Source: Nansenia antarctica (taxonomy: Eukaryota > Chordata > Actinopteri > Argentiniformes > Microstomatidae). Taken from it: a stretch of 64,000 bases of DNA. The position numbers and the translations under genes were made by a program. The stretch spans positions 19,009,895 through 19,073,894 of the forward strand of contig OZ022358.1 of the NCBI GenBank assembly GCA_963989245.1, read 5' to 3'. The notes beneath the pieces are model-generated. The model searched no databases. It was given only the letters and a program-made list of their open reading frames with translations, and was not told the DNA's origin. Each line of letters starts with the position of its first letter. Position 1 is the first letter of the stretch. Below, in pieces: positions 19,913 to 37,168 of the stretch.

Positions 19913-22709
19913 TACTGAATTAAAGGCATATCCCCTGCACCCATCCCCCAAACAAATCCCTTTCATGCATATGTTCACTCGTTCCCAAAAAGCCAACTCC
20001 ACGGCACCCATTCGGCCTGCAGACTAAATAGCACATGTGGTTTTTCTGAGTCCAGGACCAAAGAAAATAGACTAGCAGCTGCAGAGGAAACAGTGCTTTC
20101 ACTGCTTATGAAGGACTCTCATAGAGAACCATGTGAAAGGCCCGGCACTGTTCATTGTGTATGACTCAAAGTGTATTTGTGTGTGTTTGAGATTGAGTTA
20201 GGAATTGAATGACTGCATATGGGTTAGAGTAACAAGATCTTAATACGCTGGTAGTGTTGCTGATAGAGTCAAATCGTTTTTCAGTTCTATTAAAAACTGT
20301 AAAAAAATAAATAATGTGTGTGATGTACATCATGTTGTCTTTTGTTGGAGTCCCGTCCAGGGGTATATGACATTTCAATCCATTACTTTCAACGTTCTGA
20401 TCTTAGCACAAAAGCAAATAACACACACACATTGACTCTAATTCATCTAGTTGGGGGGGGTGGCAACCCACAATTTTACAGTGGCAAGTTGCCATAATGC
20501 TCTGTATTACCCAACCAGGGAACACTAATGCCAACCATTCACACCGTTGCCCCTGGAACCCAGTTGCTAGGAGACCTTGTTCCACCATCTGCTGCGGCCG
20601 AGATAGAGGGGGAGACCCAGACACAATGGAGGGCCTGGTGATGACGACCAGCTGAGGCTAATACCCCTTCAGATAGTCAAACCCCAACCTAATCATACAC
20701 ATGATGGAACAGTCTAACAGTCTGAGGTAGTGACAGTGACGTTTGTCCATGCTGTTATCATAGCAAGTAGAAGTGAATTCAGAAGTATCAACCAAGCCTG
20801 ATTGCCAGATTGTTTTTCACTTTAGCCAACTCCTTTATTATCCTCCTTACCAACCAACGACAGCTGCCTTAAGTAGAAACAAAGTGGCAACCAGGCTAAC
20901 ATAAACCATACTTTGACCTCCACTTCAGATCGATCAAATGAGAATCTTTATTGAGTCCCCATATATTGCCATCATACTTCCTTCTTTTACAAAAAGACAC
21001 TAAAATGTTAACATTTTCAAATAGTAAAAAAGTAGGAAATCTAACTGTCCCGCGAGGGGGCCCCAAGACAGACAGCAGAGCATACACTAAAATAATCATC
21101 AATTGAATAAATGCTAAATAAATAAAACATTGAATATGGCTATTTACATGGTGAAATACAGTTTATAGCAATATAATGTTTATGTTCATAGTGAATATAC
21201 AGGTATTAACATTGTAATTGTCTGAACCAAACAATGCATTATCTCACAGAGAAAGGCCAGCTCCAACAGTGGCTTTCAGCCAATCACAATCCTTCATTCG
21301 GTCATTTCCTCATACAAGCTCATACAATCTGCTGATACATTGTTTGGTCAACTCATTGTTGTGGGAGAGTCTTTGGTTGTTGTCCTGGGACATTTGAGAC
21401 CCTGGTTGGGTACTTCCACCGTCAGTGACATTATGTGGCTGTCAATTGGTTCTCATGTTCCAGACTTGAGAATATACATTTTAATTGTGTGTAATTCTCA
21501 GATGTTGTAAAAAATAAAAAATAAATAAAAAAGGAAAGAAAGAAAGAAAGAAACATTTATGAACAAAACAAACAAGCAAGGACGCAGTGGAGGAGAGTAC
21601 TGGGCAACAAGATAACTTCATAGCTTGAGAGATAGGCTGTCTGTTCACAAGCACCAGTTTAGAGTAGCAACTACACCGGTCCACTGATCCCCATGTAGGA
21701 TGGATACATCAGTGTAGTCATTTGTGTGACTGCACTGGCAATCCAGTTCAATAAGTGAATATGTGCAGCAAACTGCTTTGAGCAAAAAAAAAAAAAAAAA
21801 ACCTGTGAGTAAACCTGCTTAGCTTTTGCAGTGGGCTCCAAGTGGAAGTTGCCTTAAGGCACACAGATCTAGGATCGGCTTTCCCTCCACAAGTCCGCAA
21901 AGTTAAACATTAGCAGGACAGACGTAAAAAAACTGACCGTAGACCAGTTTCTAGGGGCAACCTCATCCTAATACCTCATGAAGTATCACCACTTAATGAA
22001 AATATGCTAAAATGCTAACTGTTTCTCTCTCCCTTTGCCCAGGTGAAAGGTTTACTCTCGTATTCTGCTATTGTACCTTGCACACACCAACATTACAGTA
22101 AAACATTCAAGGACGGTCATAACAATAGCATACTCAGAAAGGCAAAAGGACAACACAACGTGAGTGACCTCATTTGTAAGATTTGCTACCATTGGTAGAA
22201 GTGGAGAAGGGGGGGGGAACCACAAAAGCTGCTACCTTTCAACATGGGTGTGGAGGGATTGTCCCCCAAAACAAGACCCACTTACTTAATAAATACATTG
22301 AATAACTTAAACACGTGCTCAAATAAATGTAAAAAAAAAAATCTAAGAACAGCAAAATGATGTTTCTCTTTCGGATGAAAGTCAAGCAAGTTTGATTTCA
22401 GATCAGTCTCGGTTTCATATCTCAAATAATAAGGTGCTGATTTGATTGAAGGGAGTTTTTGGACGGGGGGGTGGGGGGGGGGGGGTGGTTCCAAGCAAGT
22501 GGTTGAGAGATTGTGGTAAGAACCAGGTTGATGTGCAGACGTGAGCCTGGCTGGGGTGTTGGGACTGGGGTCCAGCCTTTTCTGTCCATCGCCATGGTGA
22601 TTCACCCCAGAGGGACACATGGCCCATGACCTCTAACCTGTAGGGTTCTGTCCATTCCAGGTCAAGCGTCAACATGCTGAAGGTGAATATGAACGCTTCT
22701 CTGTGCAAC

Positions 22710-22741
<32 letters not shown>

Positions 22742-22846
22742 CATACATTAATGTGTGTGAGCAGCATATCTACAATATATACAGTATGCAGTCGTCTGGA
22801 GGTGATCTAGTTTCTCTCAGACATGCAATGTCTCTTTCATTCTGAA

Positions 22847-22882
<36 letters not shown>

Positions 22883-23064
22883 TCTCTATCTCTCACATGC
22901 ACGCACACGCACACGCACACACACACCTGTATTTGTATGCCTGGGGGGTAAAGAAGCTGTATATCAGGTGGATGGGGCAAACAGTAAACCTCGTACGTGA
23001 GTCCAACACTGAGTCACACGCCCAACTGCTAAGCCACGCCTCCACCACCCTGGGCCCCGCCCAC
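19913..23064 (-). other. downstream region of ypel2, possible 3' UTR
   Basis: No coding exon is seen. This lies directly 3' of the ypel2 stop codon on the minus strand, and vertebrate YPEL2 transcripts have long 3' UTRs, so part of it is probably transcribed. The poly(A) site cannot be fixed because AT-rich TTTATT words are frequent (for example 20946). Short homopolymers, a G-rich run at 22464-22490 and a GT/CT microsatellite pair (22715-22893) are present. Confidence 0.4.
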
Positions 23065-28187
<5,123 letters not shown>

Positions 28188-28362
28188 GGCGACGGCGGAG
28201 AGGGCAGACGGAGCGGTCACTGTAGGGGCCACGCTGTTGGTGCTGCTGGGCGGGGTGGGGGGGCGGTGCAGGAAGGGGCTGCCAGCCCAGGACGGCTCGC
28301 AGGGGAAGCACCGCAGCACACAGGTGAGGGCCGTGGTGGGGCGCGGGGAGGGAGGCACACAC
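28188..28362 (-). other. probable 5' UTR part of the first ypel2 coding exon
   Basis: The exon carrying the ypel2 start probably begins at 28362, just after a CCCCAG acceptor preceded by a CT tract. The interval is GC-rich and open in the ypel2 frame back to an ATG at 28358. Upstream non-coding exons were not found. Confidence 0.5.
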
Positions 28363-28365
28363 CTG

Positions 28366-28370
28366 GGGGG

Positions 28371-28448
<78 letters not shown>
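28366..28448. repeat. G-run plus (GA)n microsatellite
   Basis: Nine G followed by about 75 bp of GA. On the coding strand it is CT followed by C-run and CAG, the probable acceptor of the ypel2 start exon. Confidence 0.95.
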
Positions 28449-28451
<3 letters not shown>

Positions 28452-28546
28452 GCCATTAAGCATTAAGCACACAGTGACAGCTTGGAGAAAAGAGAATGGC
28501 CCTTAATGATCAGAGTCACTGAATCAGTCAAGACAACAAGGCCTCT
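28440..28546. repeat. local duplication, copy A
   Basis: About 105 bp (GAGATTAGCCATT... to ...GGCCTC) recurs at 30940-31042 with small changes. Both copies are preceded by a long GA repeat. Confidence 0.9.
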
Positions 28547-28814
28547 GGGATACACACCTGGCTGGGACACACACACATACAACGTTTATGGTATTGGAGT
28601 ACTTTGAGAGTAGGCCTTTTCTTCTACAATATAAACAGTATAGCTACCATACCTTTAAGAAGGTAGTTCTCTTGCCTGGCTGATTAAAACCTGATCACAG
28701 AGTATCAACCGACACAGAAAGCACCTTTATGAACACAATCTTTACATAGTGTTGTTACTAGAAGTTCTGTCCTTAGCAAATGCACACACGCACATGCACA
28801 CACAGACACACAGA

Positions 28815-28860
<46 letters not shown>

Positions 28861-29562
28861 CACACAGGGTTAATCAGGCTATGTGAAAAAACCTTTCTCA
28901 AGTAGCTTGGGATGCTTGAAAGAAAGACAAAGGAACACCACTGACAGACTTACTACAGCTATGCTGTGACACACACACTCACTTAACTCACACATGCACG
29001 TCTCTAGACTGATAAACAGCTGTAATCTATTGAAAACCTATGTACAACGCTCTCTGTGTAAGTTGCTTTGAAGTTGACTTTTTTGGTAACGATCAAGTCA
29101 CAATGCCACGGTAACACAGCGAGAGACATAAGCATGCCATCACATGATACGGTAAGAAGATAGGACAGAAAACGACCATAACACTATGTTCTTGTGTCTT
29201 GAATGTTTTTCACTTTTATTTGAGCGTTTCATGCATCACAGTTGCTTCATTGTCGGCATAATATTGTTTTGATCTGCTGTTATGGATGCATGGCACGGTA
29301 CAGAACTGGGAAACGTAATGACGACGTATGATAAACTATTATCTGAGAAACATCAGAATCCAATAGTATACTATCCAATGATGTGACAAGAAGCCAGAAG
29401 CTAATTGACTGAAGGGAAATGCTGATCTAATAATAGCAAACATACAGAGAGATTAGTCATGTGTGTGCGTGGACACCGACACACACTGACACACATAGAA
29501 GATTAGGAAGATAGGATCTTAGAGGGCTGTGACATCACCACAAAGTCGAAAGCTGCAAAGCC
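28547..29562. other. non-coding, CA repeat at 28800-28862
   Basis: One CA microsatellite. Otherwise no exon or transposon end is recognised. Probably upstream intron or flank of ypel2. Confidence 0.4.
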
Positions 29563-29847
29563 AGTTCGTGACGTTAGAATTATAAGGTTCTATCTCAATT
29601 TTTGTCAAAATTGAGTTTTTTACATAATCTGATCCATTAGGTGTTTATTAATGCCTGTGTGGTGTTATTTTTTAAATGTTGACATTTTTGAGTTAGTAAT
29701 TCATAAAACATCTCACAAAACATCTCACAAAACATCTCACAAAACATCCATCTCACAAAACATAATGGAATGTAAAAACTTTGACGCTCAATATCTCTGA
29801 ACTGCCCTAAACGGAGATAGAACCTTATCATTCTAAGCTCACGAGTT
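29563..29847 (+). mobile_element. CGTGACGTTAGAAT element, copy 1
   Basis: A 277-bp element (29567-29843) with ends CGTGACGTTAGAAT and ATTCTAAGCTCACG, flanked by AGTT on both sides (probable 4-bp target duplication). Inside is a short array of CATCTCACAAAA units (about 29708-29760). It is one of four copies of the family in the window and carries one copy of the internal 26-bp unit. Confidence 0.85.
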
Positions 29848-30083
29848 GTGGAGAGATAACAGCAGGATAGTTACGTTACTGCACTGTATCCAGTGATCAT
29901 ATTGAACCTCCTCAACGAACAACAAACATTTCTCAAGGACATGATAAAGAACGACTGTCAGCTTCATATCCAAAATAATATTCCATATTCCCATTTACAA
30001 ATATTGATGTATTTATAGATCTTTTCTTGACTGGGTCTATTCTGCACTTGTTGGCAGGTCTGGTTACTAAGACGATAACAAGT

Positions 30084-30489
30084 AAAGGCAGACACTGACA
30101 GGCACTCAGATTCTTATAAAAAAACATCATCTTGATTTTGACGTTTTTTCATACAGTGAGGGTCTACCTCATTCACTTTGCCACATACACAGGGTTCCCA
30201 CGGGTCCTTGAAATCCTTGAAAGTCTGTGAATTTGAGAAAAAGAAATTAAGGTCTTAAAACTTTTTAAAAAATAGACATGGGTCATTGAAAGTGCTTGAA
30301 TTCCCCTCTCTCTCTCTCTCTTTTTAATTGTCGTCTGTGAGCGGATAGTTCCTATTATATAAATCCTCATCTAGATCTGTCTCAAACTATGCCGTGTTGG
30401 GTCCTTGAATTTGAGGGAATTGAGTCTTGAAAGTCCTTGAAAAGGTGCTTGAATTTGATGTTTCAGAAGGTGTGGGAACCCTGCATACA
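30084..30489. mobile_element. hAT-like non-autonomous element (CAGGGTTCCCAC ends)
   Basis: Inverted ends CAGGGTTCCCACGGG (30190) and GTGTGGGAACCCTG (to 30483) are flanked on both sides by CATACA. The interior has repeated TCCTTGAAA/AGTCCTTGAA phrases typical of this fish repeat. The element proper is 30190-30483. Confidence 0.7.
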
Positions 30490-30827
30490 AGTAGTATACG
30501 TCCCTTCGTAGGGCCCCTTGTATAGGTAGTGTGCTAACAGTAGGCTGCCAGAATGCTCACTCCCATGTCCCACTCAGCAGTTCACACTAGGTAAGCGGCT
30601 CATGCCATGTAAGCCTGCTGTTAAACCTGCTGACTCAGGGCCCAGTGGCACTGGCTGGCACAATGTGCAGGGGGCAGCGGGGCAGGCACCCCTGAAAGAA
30701 GAATGGAAGTGCTGAGGTCAGACCTCTCAGGGCGAGGGTCAAGGGTCACTGTGGTGGTCAGTCAGAGGGAGAGCCGGGACATTTAAGGGTTGCTCTTTTT
30801 TCCTCCCAAGCTGTCACTGAAGCAGTG
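30490..30827. other. non-coding, nothing recognised
   Basis: No feature supported. Confidence 0.4.
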
Positions 30828-30829
30828 TG

Positions 30830-30876
<47 letters not shown>

Positions 30877-30886
30877 ATGCAAGTGA

Positions 30887-30949
<63 letters not shown>
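30828..30949. repeat. GT then GA microsatellites
   Basis: A GT run (to about 30875) is followed by a GA run that leads into duplication copy B. Confidence 0.95.
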
Positions 30950-30951
<2 letters not shown>

Positions 30952-31042
30952 GCCATTTAGCATGACAAACACAGTGACAGCTTGGAGAAAAGAGAATGGC
31001 CCTTAATGATCAGAGTCACTGAATCAGTCCAGACACAAGGCC
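30940..31042. repeat. local duplication, copy B
   Basis: Partner of 28440-28546. Confidence 0.9.
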
Positions 31043-31320
31043 CCTGATCAAGCGCAAGATGAAAACCTACAATGTTTCTAACGTGCACACGTCCTACTCC
31101 TATCAGAAAGGACTGTCCTAAATGCTGTCACCTGTCTAATCTGCCATCCTGCCCATTCAGTAGATTCAATCCATTACGTATTGCTTAGCTAAACCATGTC
31201 AGCCCGGGAAAGCGAAAATTGACACCCACCTCCAAACAAAGAGCTTGGCTGGGGCTGTTGAAGCCATTCATTGTGAGCTTTGTCTATGAGCAACAGCTGC
31301 AGCACCTCACACAGCCTCAA

Positions 31321-31355
<35 letters not shown>

Positions 31356-33049
31356 CTGTGTGTGTGTCAGTGTGCATGTGTGTGTGCGTGCGTGTGTGTG
31401 CGTGTGTGTGTGTGTGTGTCTGTGTGTGTCTGTGTGTGCGTACGTGCATGTGTCGACCAGTGACACCAATGGGCAAACCTGCCTCACTTTCTTTACCCTA
31501 CCACACAACTGACAGTCTCTGTCAAACATGTCTTCCCTCAGGGCAAAATCAATGAAAACCAATGAAAACAAAAAGCTAGGCTCCAGTACACATGGTACAC
31601 TTCTCATATGACTGTCTGGATTAACAGCTAAAACTTCTCCTAAGCATGAATACTAAAACCAAGAGGCAAATACTAAACAACAAACATTGGAACAACACCT
31701 TGATTTGTCAACATGACTAGCTAACATGGCTGAAATGTTTAACAAGAGACAAAATCAGCAACCATTCAGACACAACTGAGCCACAGAATAACTGCATGCC
31801 TGCCTGCCTGGCCTCTCATAAACATATGCCACAAATATCTTAATATCCGACGGAGAGAGGTATGATCAATGTCCTTTCAACAATGTAACACATAGTAGCA
31901 GCTTAGCCCCTCAAAGGAACATGAAGCGTTACATGAAACACATTGGATTAAGCCAAAGCAACTGCACATAAGTCCAATGATTCATATACTCATCAGTCCC
32001 TTAACTGACCCGACATTGACACTGTTGTATTCAGATAAAAGTAATGTGTCTAATGTCCTCTTTAACCGAAGGGAAGAGGAGTTGGTGACTCATTTGAGTG
32101 AGACAAATTTTTCACACTAGCTGTCATCAGTTAACTGACAGATACCGTACATCTGTTTGTGAGGTTGTGTTTGAAATGACCAAACAAGAAGTCTAAAAAG
32201 ATGTTGAGATGGGTATGAGAGGGGAAACACAGAAGGGTTAGGGATGTTTGTAAGTGTGTGTCATTAGAAGTGTGTGTCATTAGAAGTGTGTGTCATTAGA
32301 AGGGAGATGGGGAGAAAGAGAGAGGTACGAGAGTGTCAAATAAGAATCCTATATTGAAAGGTAAACACAGAGAGGACAGGGGTGGAGGGATACAGTAATG
32401 GCTAATAGAACAAGTCAGCAAGGAAAGTGAAGGGAATGATAGAATAAGAGAAGGGATTGGAGAAGAAGAGAGAGAGTATAGGGTGTTCACACATATCATT
32501 TTGCTTTCAGTTTAGATTACAAGAAATGTATCCATCACATAGAGAATTGTATGAGAAAAACAATGGTCCAAACCCCATGGTTCTATCATGTATGGTCCAA
32601 AAGATATCAAGGTTTACCTCTTTACATACACATGCCAATTACAGGAATTTATCTCAATAGAATCTAGACCTAACAAGTGGTCACTGCTATGCAGAATTTT
32701 AAGACCAATGTTAATAGCGAATGTGAACATTGATCACGCAATTCATAGTGAGCCAGCTGACGTTAGGAGTTATCCAGACCATTCACACACACAGCGTCTA
32801 GCGGGCGAGAGTAGACGAGGGAGCTTCTAATCAAAATCCAAAATCCAATACAAGACAAACATGTATCTATATGTATATATTTTTAGATAGAAAACAAGTT
32901 GAATTTAATAGAAAACCATCCTCAAAGACTATCAGATTTCAATAACGATGCGTATCTTTCAAGTGTCTCCTTAAAATCGCCACAAAAAAACCCCTCTGAT
33001 GTGAGGAGAATTGAGGGTAGACCAATAGGAAGTCAAAATGCCTTACATA
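31043..33049. other. non-coding, GT repeat at 31317-31440
   Basis: Apart from the GT-type microsatellite and a triple AGAAGTGTGTGTCATT repeat near 32255-32300, no gene or transposon is recognised. Confidence 0.4.
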
Positions 33050-33410
33050 CAGGTGACCACTGGCGGACTCAGGGGGGGCAGGGGGGGCGACCGCCCCTCC
33101 TGGTGCCCCCACGGTTGAAAAACGTCTCTCAGACTCTTAAGTGCCCTTTTGAGTGGCAAAAATGAGAGGACGTGTCCTACTGGTGCCCCTCCAATGGTCT
33201 AAACTTGACCATGTGCCCCCACAGTTGAAAGACGTCGCACTAAAGTGCCCTTTTGAGTGTCAAAATTAGAGGATGTGCCCTATTGGCTGCCCTTCCAATG
33301 GTCTAAACTTGACCATGTGCACTGATGGGGTCCCATGTTGTGCAGTAGGTGCCCTTTTTTACTTTTCGCCCCTGCCCTTCAAACAGCCTGAGTCCGCCAC
33401 TGCAGGTGAC
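33050..33410. mobile_element. hAT-type MITE with 8-bp target duplication, copy 1
   Basis: Element 33058-33402 (345 bp) begins CACTGGCGGACTCAGG and ends CCTGAGTCCGCCACTG. It is flanked by perfect 8-bp duplicates CAGGTGAC (33050-33057 and 33403-33410), the hAT hallmark. The interior has repeated GTGCCCTTTTGAGTG and CAATGGTCTAAACTTGACC phrases. A second copy is at 36695-37032. Confidence 0.94.
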
Positions 33411-33586
33411 GCGTCCATTAAATTGATTGATTGAAGTACACAGAGCTAAAACTATAATACATAGGGACATGTATGTTGACACATGTAAGACAAAATCTTC
33501 CAAAAATGTATTTTTTTAATGGTGATTAAGTAGCGCAACCCTGGCAGAACTCCGTTTTCGCACGTTCTATGACCAGTGGGTGGACA

Positions 33587-35041
33587 CCCTAGAGCAGGGG
33601 TCGGCAATTAGGTTTGGCCTCGGGCCCAAAAAAATGTGAGCCACTAGATGGCGGGCCCGAACATAATCAAAGGCTAATTTAAGTAATTGATTGTTAAAAA
33701 ATGTGACACGTTCTAATGCTTTGACTTTTCTTTCGAAAAATGTACACATCGCTAGTCAACTAACACAGCTTGTTTTGTGAGCCTGCTAACAATGTAAAGT
33801 AGTGTTGTAGTTAACTAGGTAGCAGTCCAATCCATTACGTTGCAGTATTTTGGCTTGACTAGCGAGTTTGTGTTGTGATTCTCAACAACGTTGAAACGTA
33901 GTTTCAGCCTTTTCCATAGTTTTGAATAATAAATATGTGGACTGACGATGTATCGCAGCCTAACTTATTCTAATAATTATTTAACATAGTTTTATTCTGA
34001 ATGATTCCCCCCTCCTCCCAGACTTACATGGTCACATTATTATTGGATTGGTTGTTTGCGTGTCGGGTGAAGTTAGCTAAACATTTAACCTGCTAGCTAG
34101 CAAGAGAAACATCATGTCACTCTCCAAAGGTCTAAAGAGGAAAGTTGACGGTGAAAACAGGGCATTTAAAGAGGAATGAACAGCGAACTATACGTTCATC
34201 CTACCTGGTTTCATCAATGCAAAGCCGTTGTGAGACTCACATCTTCCGTGCTCACAATGTTCCCTTTCTATACATGCGAGTCGTCCTTTTCGTCAATGAA
34301 TGTGATAAAGACGCACGAGAGGAATCGATTGATGCATAAAAAATAAAAAAAACTGCCTGCGGATTAAAGTGACGTCAATATCACCAGATATCAAGCAAAT
34401 AGTGACCGATGGGAGATGCCTCTTTTCACATTAAGTGAGTACCAAGCCTGTCGTTATTGTATTTAATAACCTAATTGTATTTTGTATATTTTGAATGAAT
34501 GGCTTATGGCTCATTGTACTTATTATCCCTAATAGCGCGTTTGCTCTGTCGTTTCAGGAGCATAGGCCTACCACCACTTTTGCGCCGATTTTGTTGTCAA
34601 TGTTTTTCAGAAAATTAAACAGAATTTGCTTTGTTACTGTTCATATGTGTGTTGCAGTCACATACGTATACATTACATTTGAATGATTTAATGAGCTGAT
34701 GTTATTTTTTTCAAACCACACACACCGCATGTTGGCTATTTCAGCACCACGCCTTGTCCACCTACTTATGATTCACTCTGAGGGGCACCCCGCTGCCTGA
34801 TTGTCTGTCCCTGTGTCATTCACTCTCAACATGAATAAAAGTACAATAAGCATTATTCAGGTGGAGGTAGATTCTCTATTCGGACATTATAGGCGCGGTG
34901 TGGGACTGTCGGTCCGATATTGTAAAAAAATAAAAATAAAAGTGGATTCTCAAAATAATCTGCTGGGCCAAATATTATTGGTGACGGGCCAGCAATGGCC
35001 CACGGGCCGCCTATTGCCGAATGCCGACCCCTGCCTTAGAG
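33587..35041. mobile_element. hAT (Charlie-like) element, decayed
   Basis: The ends CAGGGGTCGGCAAT (33595) and TGCCGACCCCTG (to 35033) are the typical hAT/Charlie termini. They are flanked by near-perfect 8-bp duplicates CCCTAGAG and CCTTAGAG. It is 1439 bp long, much shorter than a full element, and keeps only a remnant of the transposase start. Confidence 0.9.
34114..34300 (+). pseudogene. hAT transposase N-terminal remnant
   Basis: ATG at 34114 opens SLSKGLKRKVDGENRAFKEE and then hits a TGA at 34177, where relatives have Trp. Past the stop the frame continues with a FILPGFINAKP-like stretch, typical of the region before the BED zinc finger in hAT/ZBED-type transposases. The catalytic part is absent. 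Confidence 0.65.
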
Positions 35042-35227
35042 AGTAGAAGAGAAAGATAATGAGACGGCAAACGTGAGAGAAAAATAACCAGATTAAATAC
35101 AGAAAGAGTGAGAGAAAAAAATAACAAAAGAAAAGAGAAATGTCTGTGTGAGACAGAGACAGAATACCCAATGGATGAGAGAGAGAGGGAGAACCAGGCC
35201 AGTGTCTGAAGCTGTGGCGGGAGCGTC

Positions 35228-35837
35228 AGTGTCAGCAGTGTTGCCAGGTGGGCGGTTTTCCAGCCCAATTGGGCTAGTTTAGGTTGCATTGTGCTGGTAA
35301 AATTGGGCTTGGGCTGGTGGACAGAATTTGGGCTGGTTTCCCATGAAAAACCAGCCCAAATTCTCTCCATTCATTCTATTTCATTTTAAATGACTTGACA
35401 GAGACTGGTGGCTGTGTTGTTAACAGCCAGGCCCTGTGTTAAATATGCTGTGATCACCATGCTAATGTGCAATTAACAAATGTAGAGGCACATTCATTGA
35501 GACTATAGATTATGTCACATGGAAATGGGTTTCATATGATAATACCATGATTGAATTGAGGTTATCTTCCATGATCATATTTTGCCATTGCATTGAACAT
35601 GAAACAAGACTAAGCATTGTCATTACTTTGACACAGCATTGCTAATCGAAACAATCAACAAATATTATTTTTGGTATTTGAGCAGTCCCTTCATTTATTC
35701 TATTCTATTCGTTTTTTATATGTATTATGATATATTCTAAGCTATAATATTTGGGCTGGTTTTGATCAATTTGGGCGGATTCTGATCACTTATTAGGCTG
35801 GTAAACATCAGACCAATCTGGCAACACTGAGTGTCAG
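35228..35837. mobile_element. hAT-type non-autonomous element with 8-bp target duplication
   Basis: Element 35236-35829 (594 bp) begins CAGTGTTGCCAGG and ends CTGGCAACACTG. It is flanked by perfect AGTGTCAG (35228-35235 and 35830-35837). The interior repeats TTGGGCTGGTTT phrases near both ends. No ORF. Confidence 0.93.
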
Positions 35838-35849
35838 TTGAGGTATGTC

Positions 35850-36451
35850 TATTGGCGCTTTTCCACTACCATACCGTGCCGTACCGCGTGAGCCGGGTTT
35901 GTTTTGCTTTCTCCACTGCCAACCGAGCCGGGCCCGGGCCGATTTAGCTACGCTTCGGAAGGGGTAGCGAAAGGTACTTTTTGCCAGGCTGTGTGTCACA
36001 CACAGCGTGTGACGCTGCAGACCGGCACGTAACATCCATATGCTGTATAAATAAATATATTTGACTACCAGCAAGACATCGGAGCACTCGTATCTATAAC
36101 AAACGCCGAGATTGTATGAGCCCCGGCGTCAGTCCAATGGAAGCCTCAAGCACAGCCTTTCCGTAGAAATACATTGCTCCCTGTCTAACGTTATATATCT
36201 AACGTTACATGTTTTAAGGCTGATCTGTGCATGATAGTGCTGCATTTTTACATAATTCTTATCGCATTTCCCCCCGTTGAGCTGTATAGCGGCACTTATT
36301 AAAGTGAAGTGATCTTATGACACTTAACTCCTCCTACTGTCCCCGCTCACTCCAGGTCTGTTGTGTATAATGGAGAAGCGTATCCTACCCGTACCATACC
36401 GTACTTTCAAATGCGTGCCGTACCGATCTGGTCAATGGAAAAGCGCCATAT
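35850..36451. mobile_element. terminal-repeat element (TGGCGCTTTTCCA ends)
   Basis: Element 35853-36448 starts TGGCGCTTTTCCACTACCATACCG and ends ...TGGAAAAGCGCCA, with TAT on each side (probable 3-bp duplication). Inner sub-terminal palindromic CCGTACC/GGTACGG words occur at both ends. It abuts the previous hAT element. No ORF; superfamily uncertain. Confidence 0.8.
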
Positions 36452-36686
36452 ATGACCAGACTAGGCTGCTGTCTGCATGTAGGCCAGGGGCTCCATTGTC
36501 ACCAGACTCCACATGGCTCCTGCTAGCTCGGTTCTACTAGGCTAGGCTATAACTACTAGGCTAGGCTATATCTCTCACCATCCAGACACATAGCCCAGCC
36601 AGACAGACCAATAGGGTCAAATCAGAGCATTGAGCCTGGCCAGACAGCAGAGGGGCTGGGTCACTGGGCTGGGGATGGATATACAG

Positions 36687-37040
36687 TACATACCCACTGG
36701 CATGGGTGCCCCTCCTGGTGCCCCCACGGTTGAAAAACGTCTGTCTTAAGTGCCCTTTTGAGTGTCAAAAATGCCCTTTTGAGTGGCGAAAATGAGAGGA
36801 CGTGCCCTATTGGTGCCCCTCCAATGGTCTAAACTTGACCATGTGCCCTCACAGTTGAAAAAAGTCACACTAAAGTGCCCTTTTGAGTGGCAAAATTAGA
36901 GGATGTTCCCTATTGGCTGCCCTTCCAATGGTCTAAACTTGACCATGTGCACTGATGGAGTCCCATGTTGTGCAGTAGGTGCCCTTTTTTTCTTTTCGCC
37001 CCTGCCCTTCAAACATCCTGAGTCCGCCACTGTACATACC
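36687..37040. mobile_element. hAT-type MITE with 8-bp target duplication, copy 2
   Basis: Element 36695-37032 is a relative of 33058-33402, with the first ~35 bases shortened. It is flanked by perfect TACATACC (36687-36694 and 37033-37040). Confidence 0.92.
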
Positions 37041-37041
37041 T

Positions 37042-37074
<33 letters not shown>

Positions 37075-37136
37075 GACATTGACAAGTAGACAGACATACA
37101 CACAAGCACACAGACACAAGCATGCACACACACACA

Positions 37137-37168
<32 letters not shown>

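Noticed and set aside
29708..29760. CATCTCACAAAA short array as a regulatory repeat
   Set aside because: It is a local slippage product inside copy 1 of the CGTGACGTTAGAAT element; other copies have one unit.
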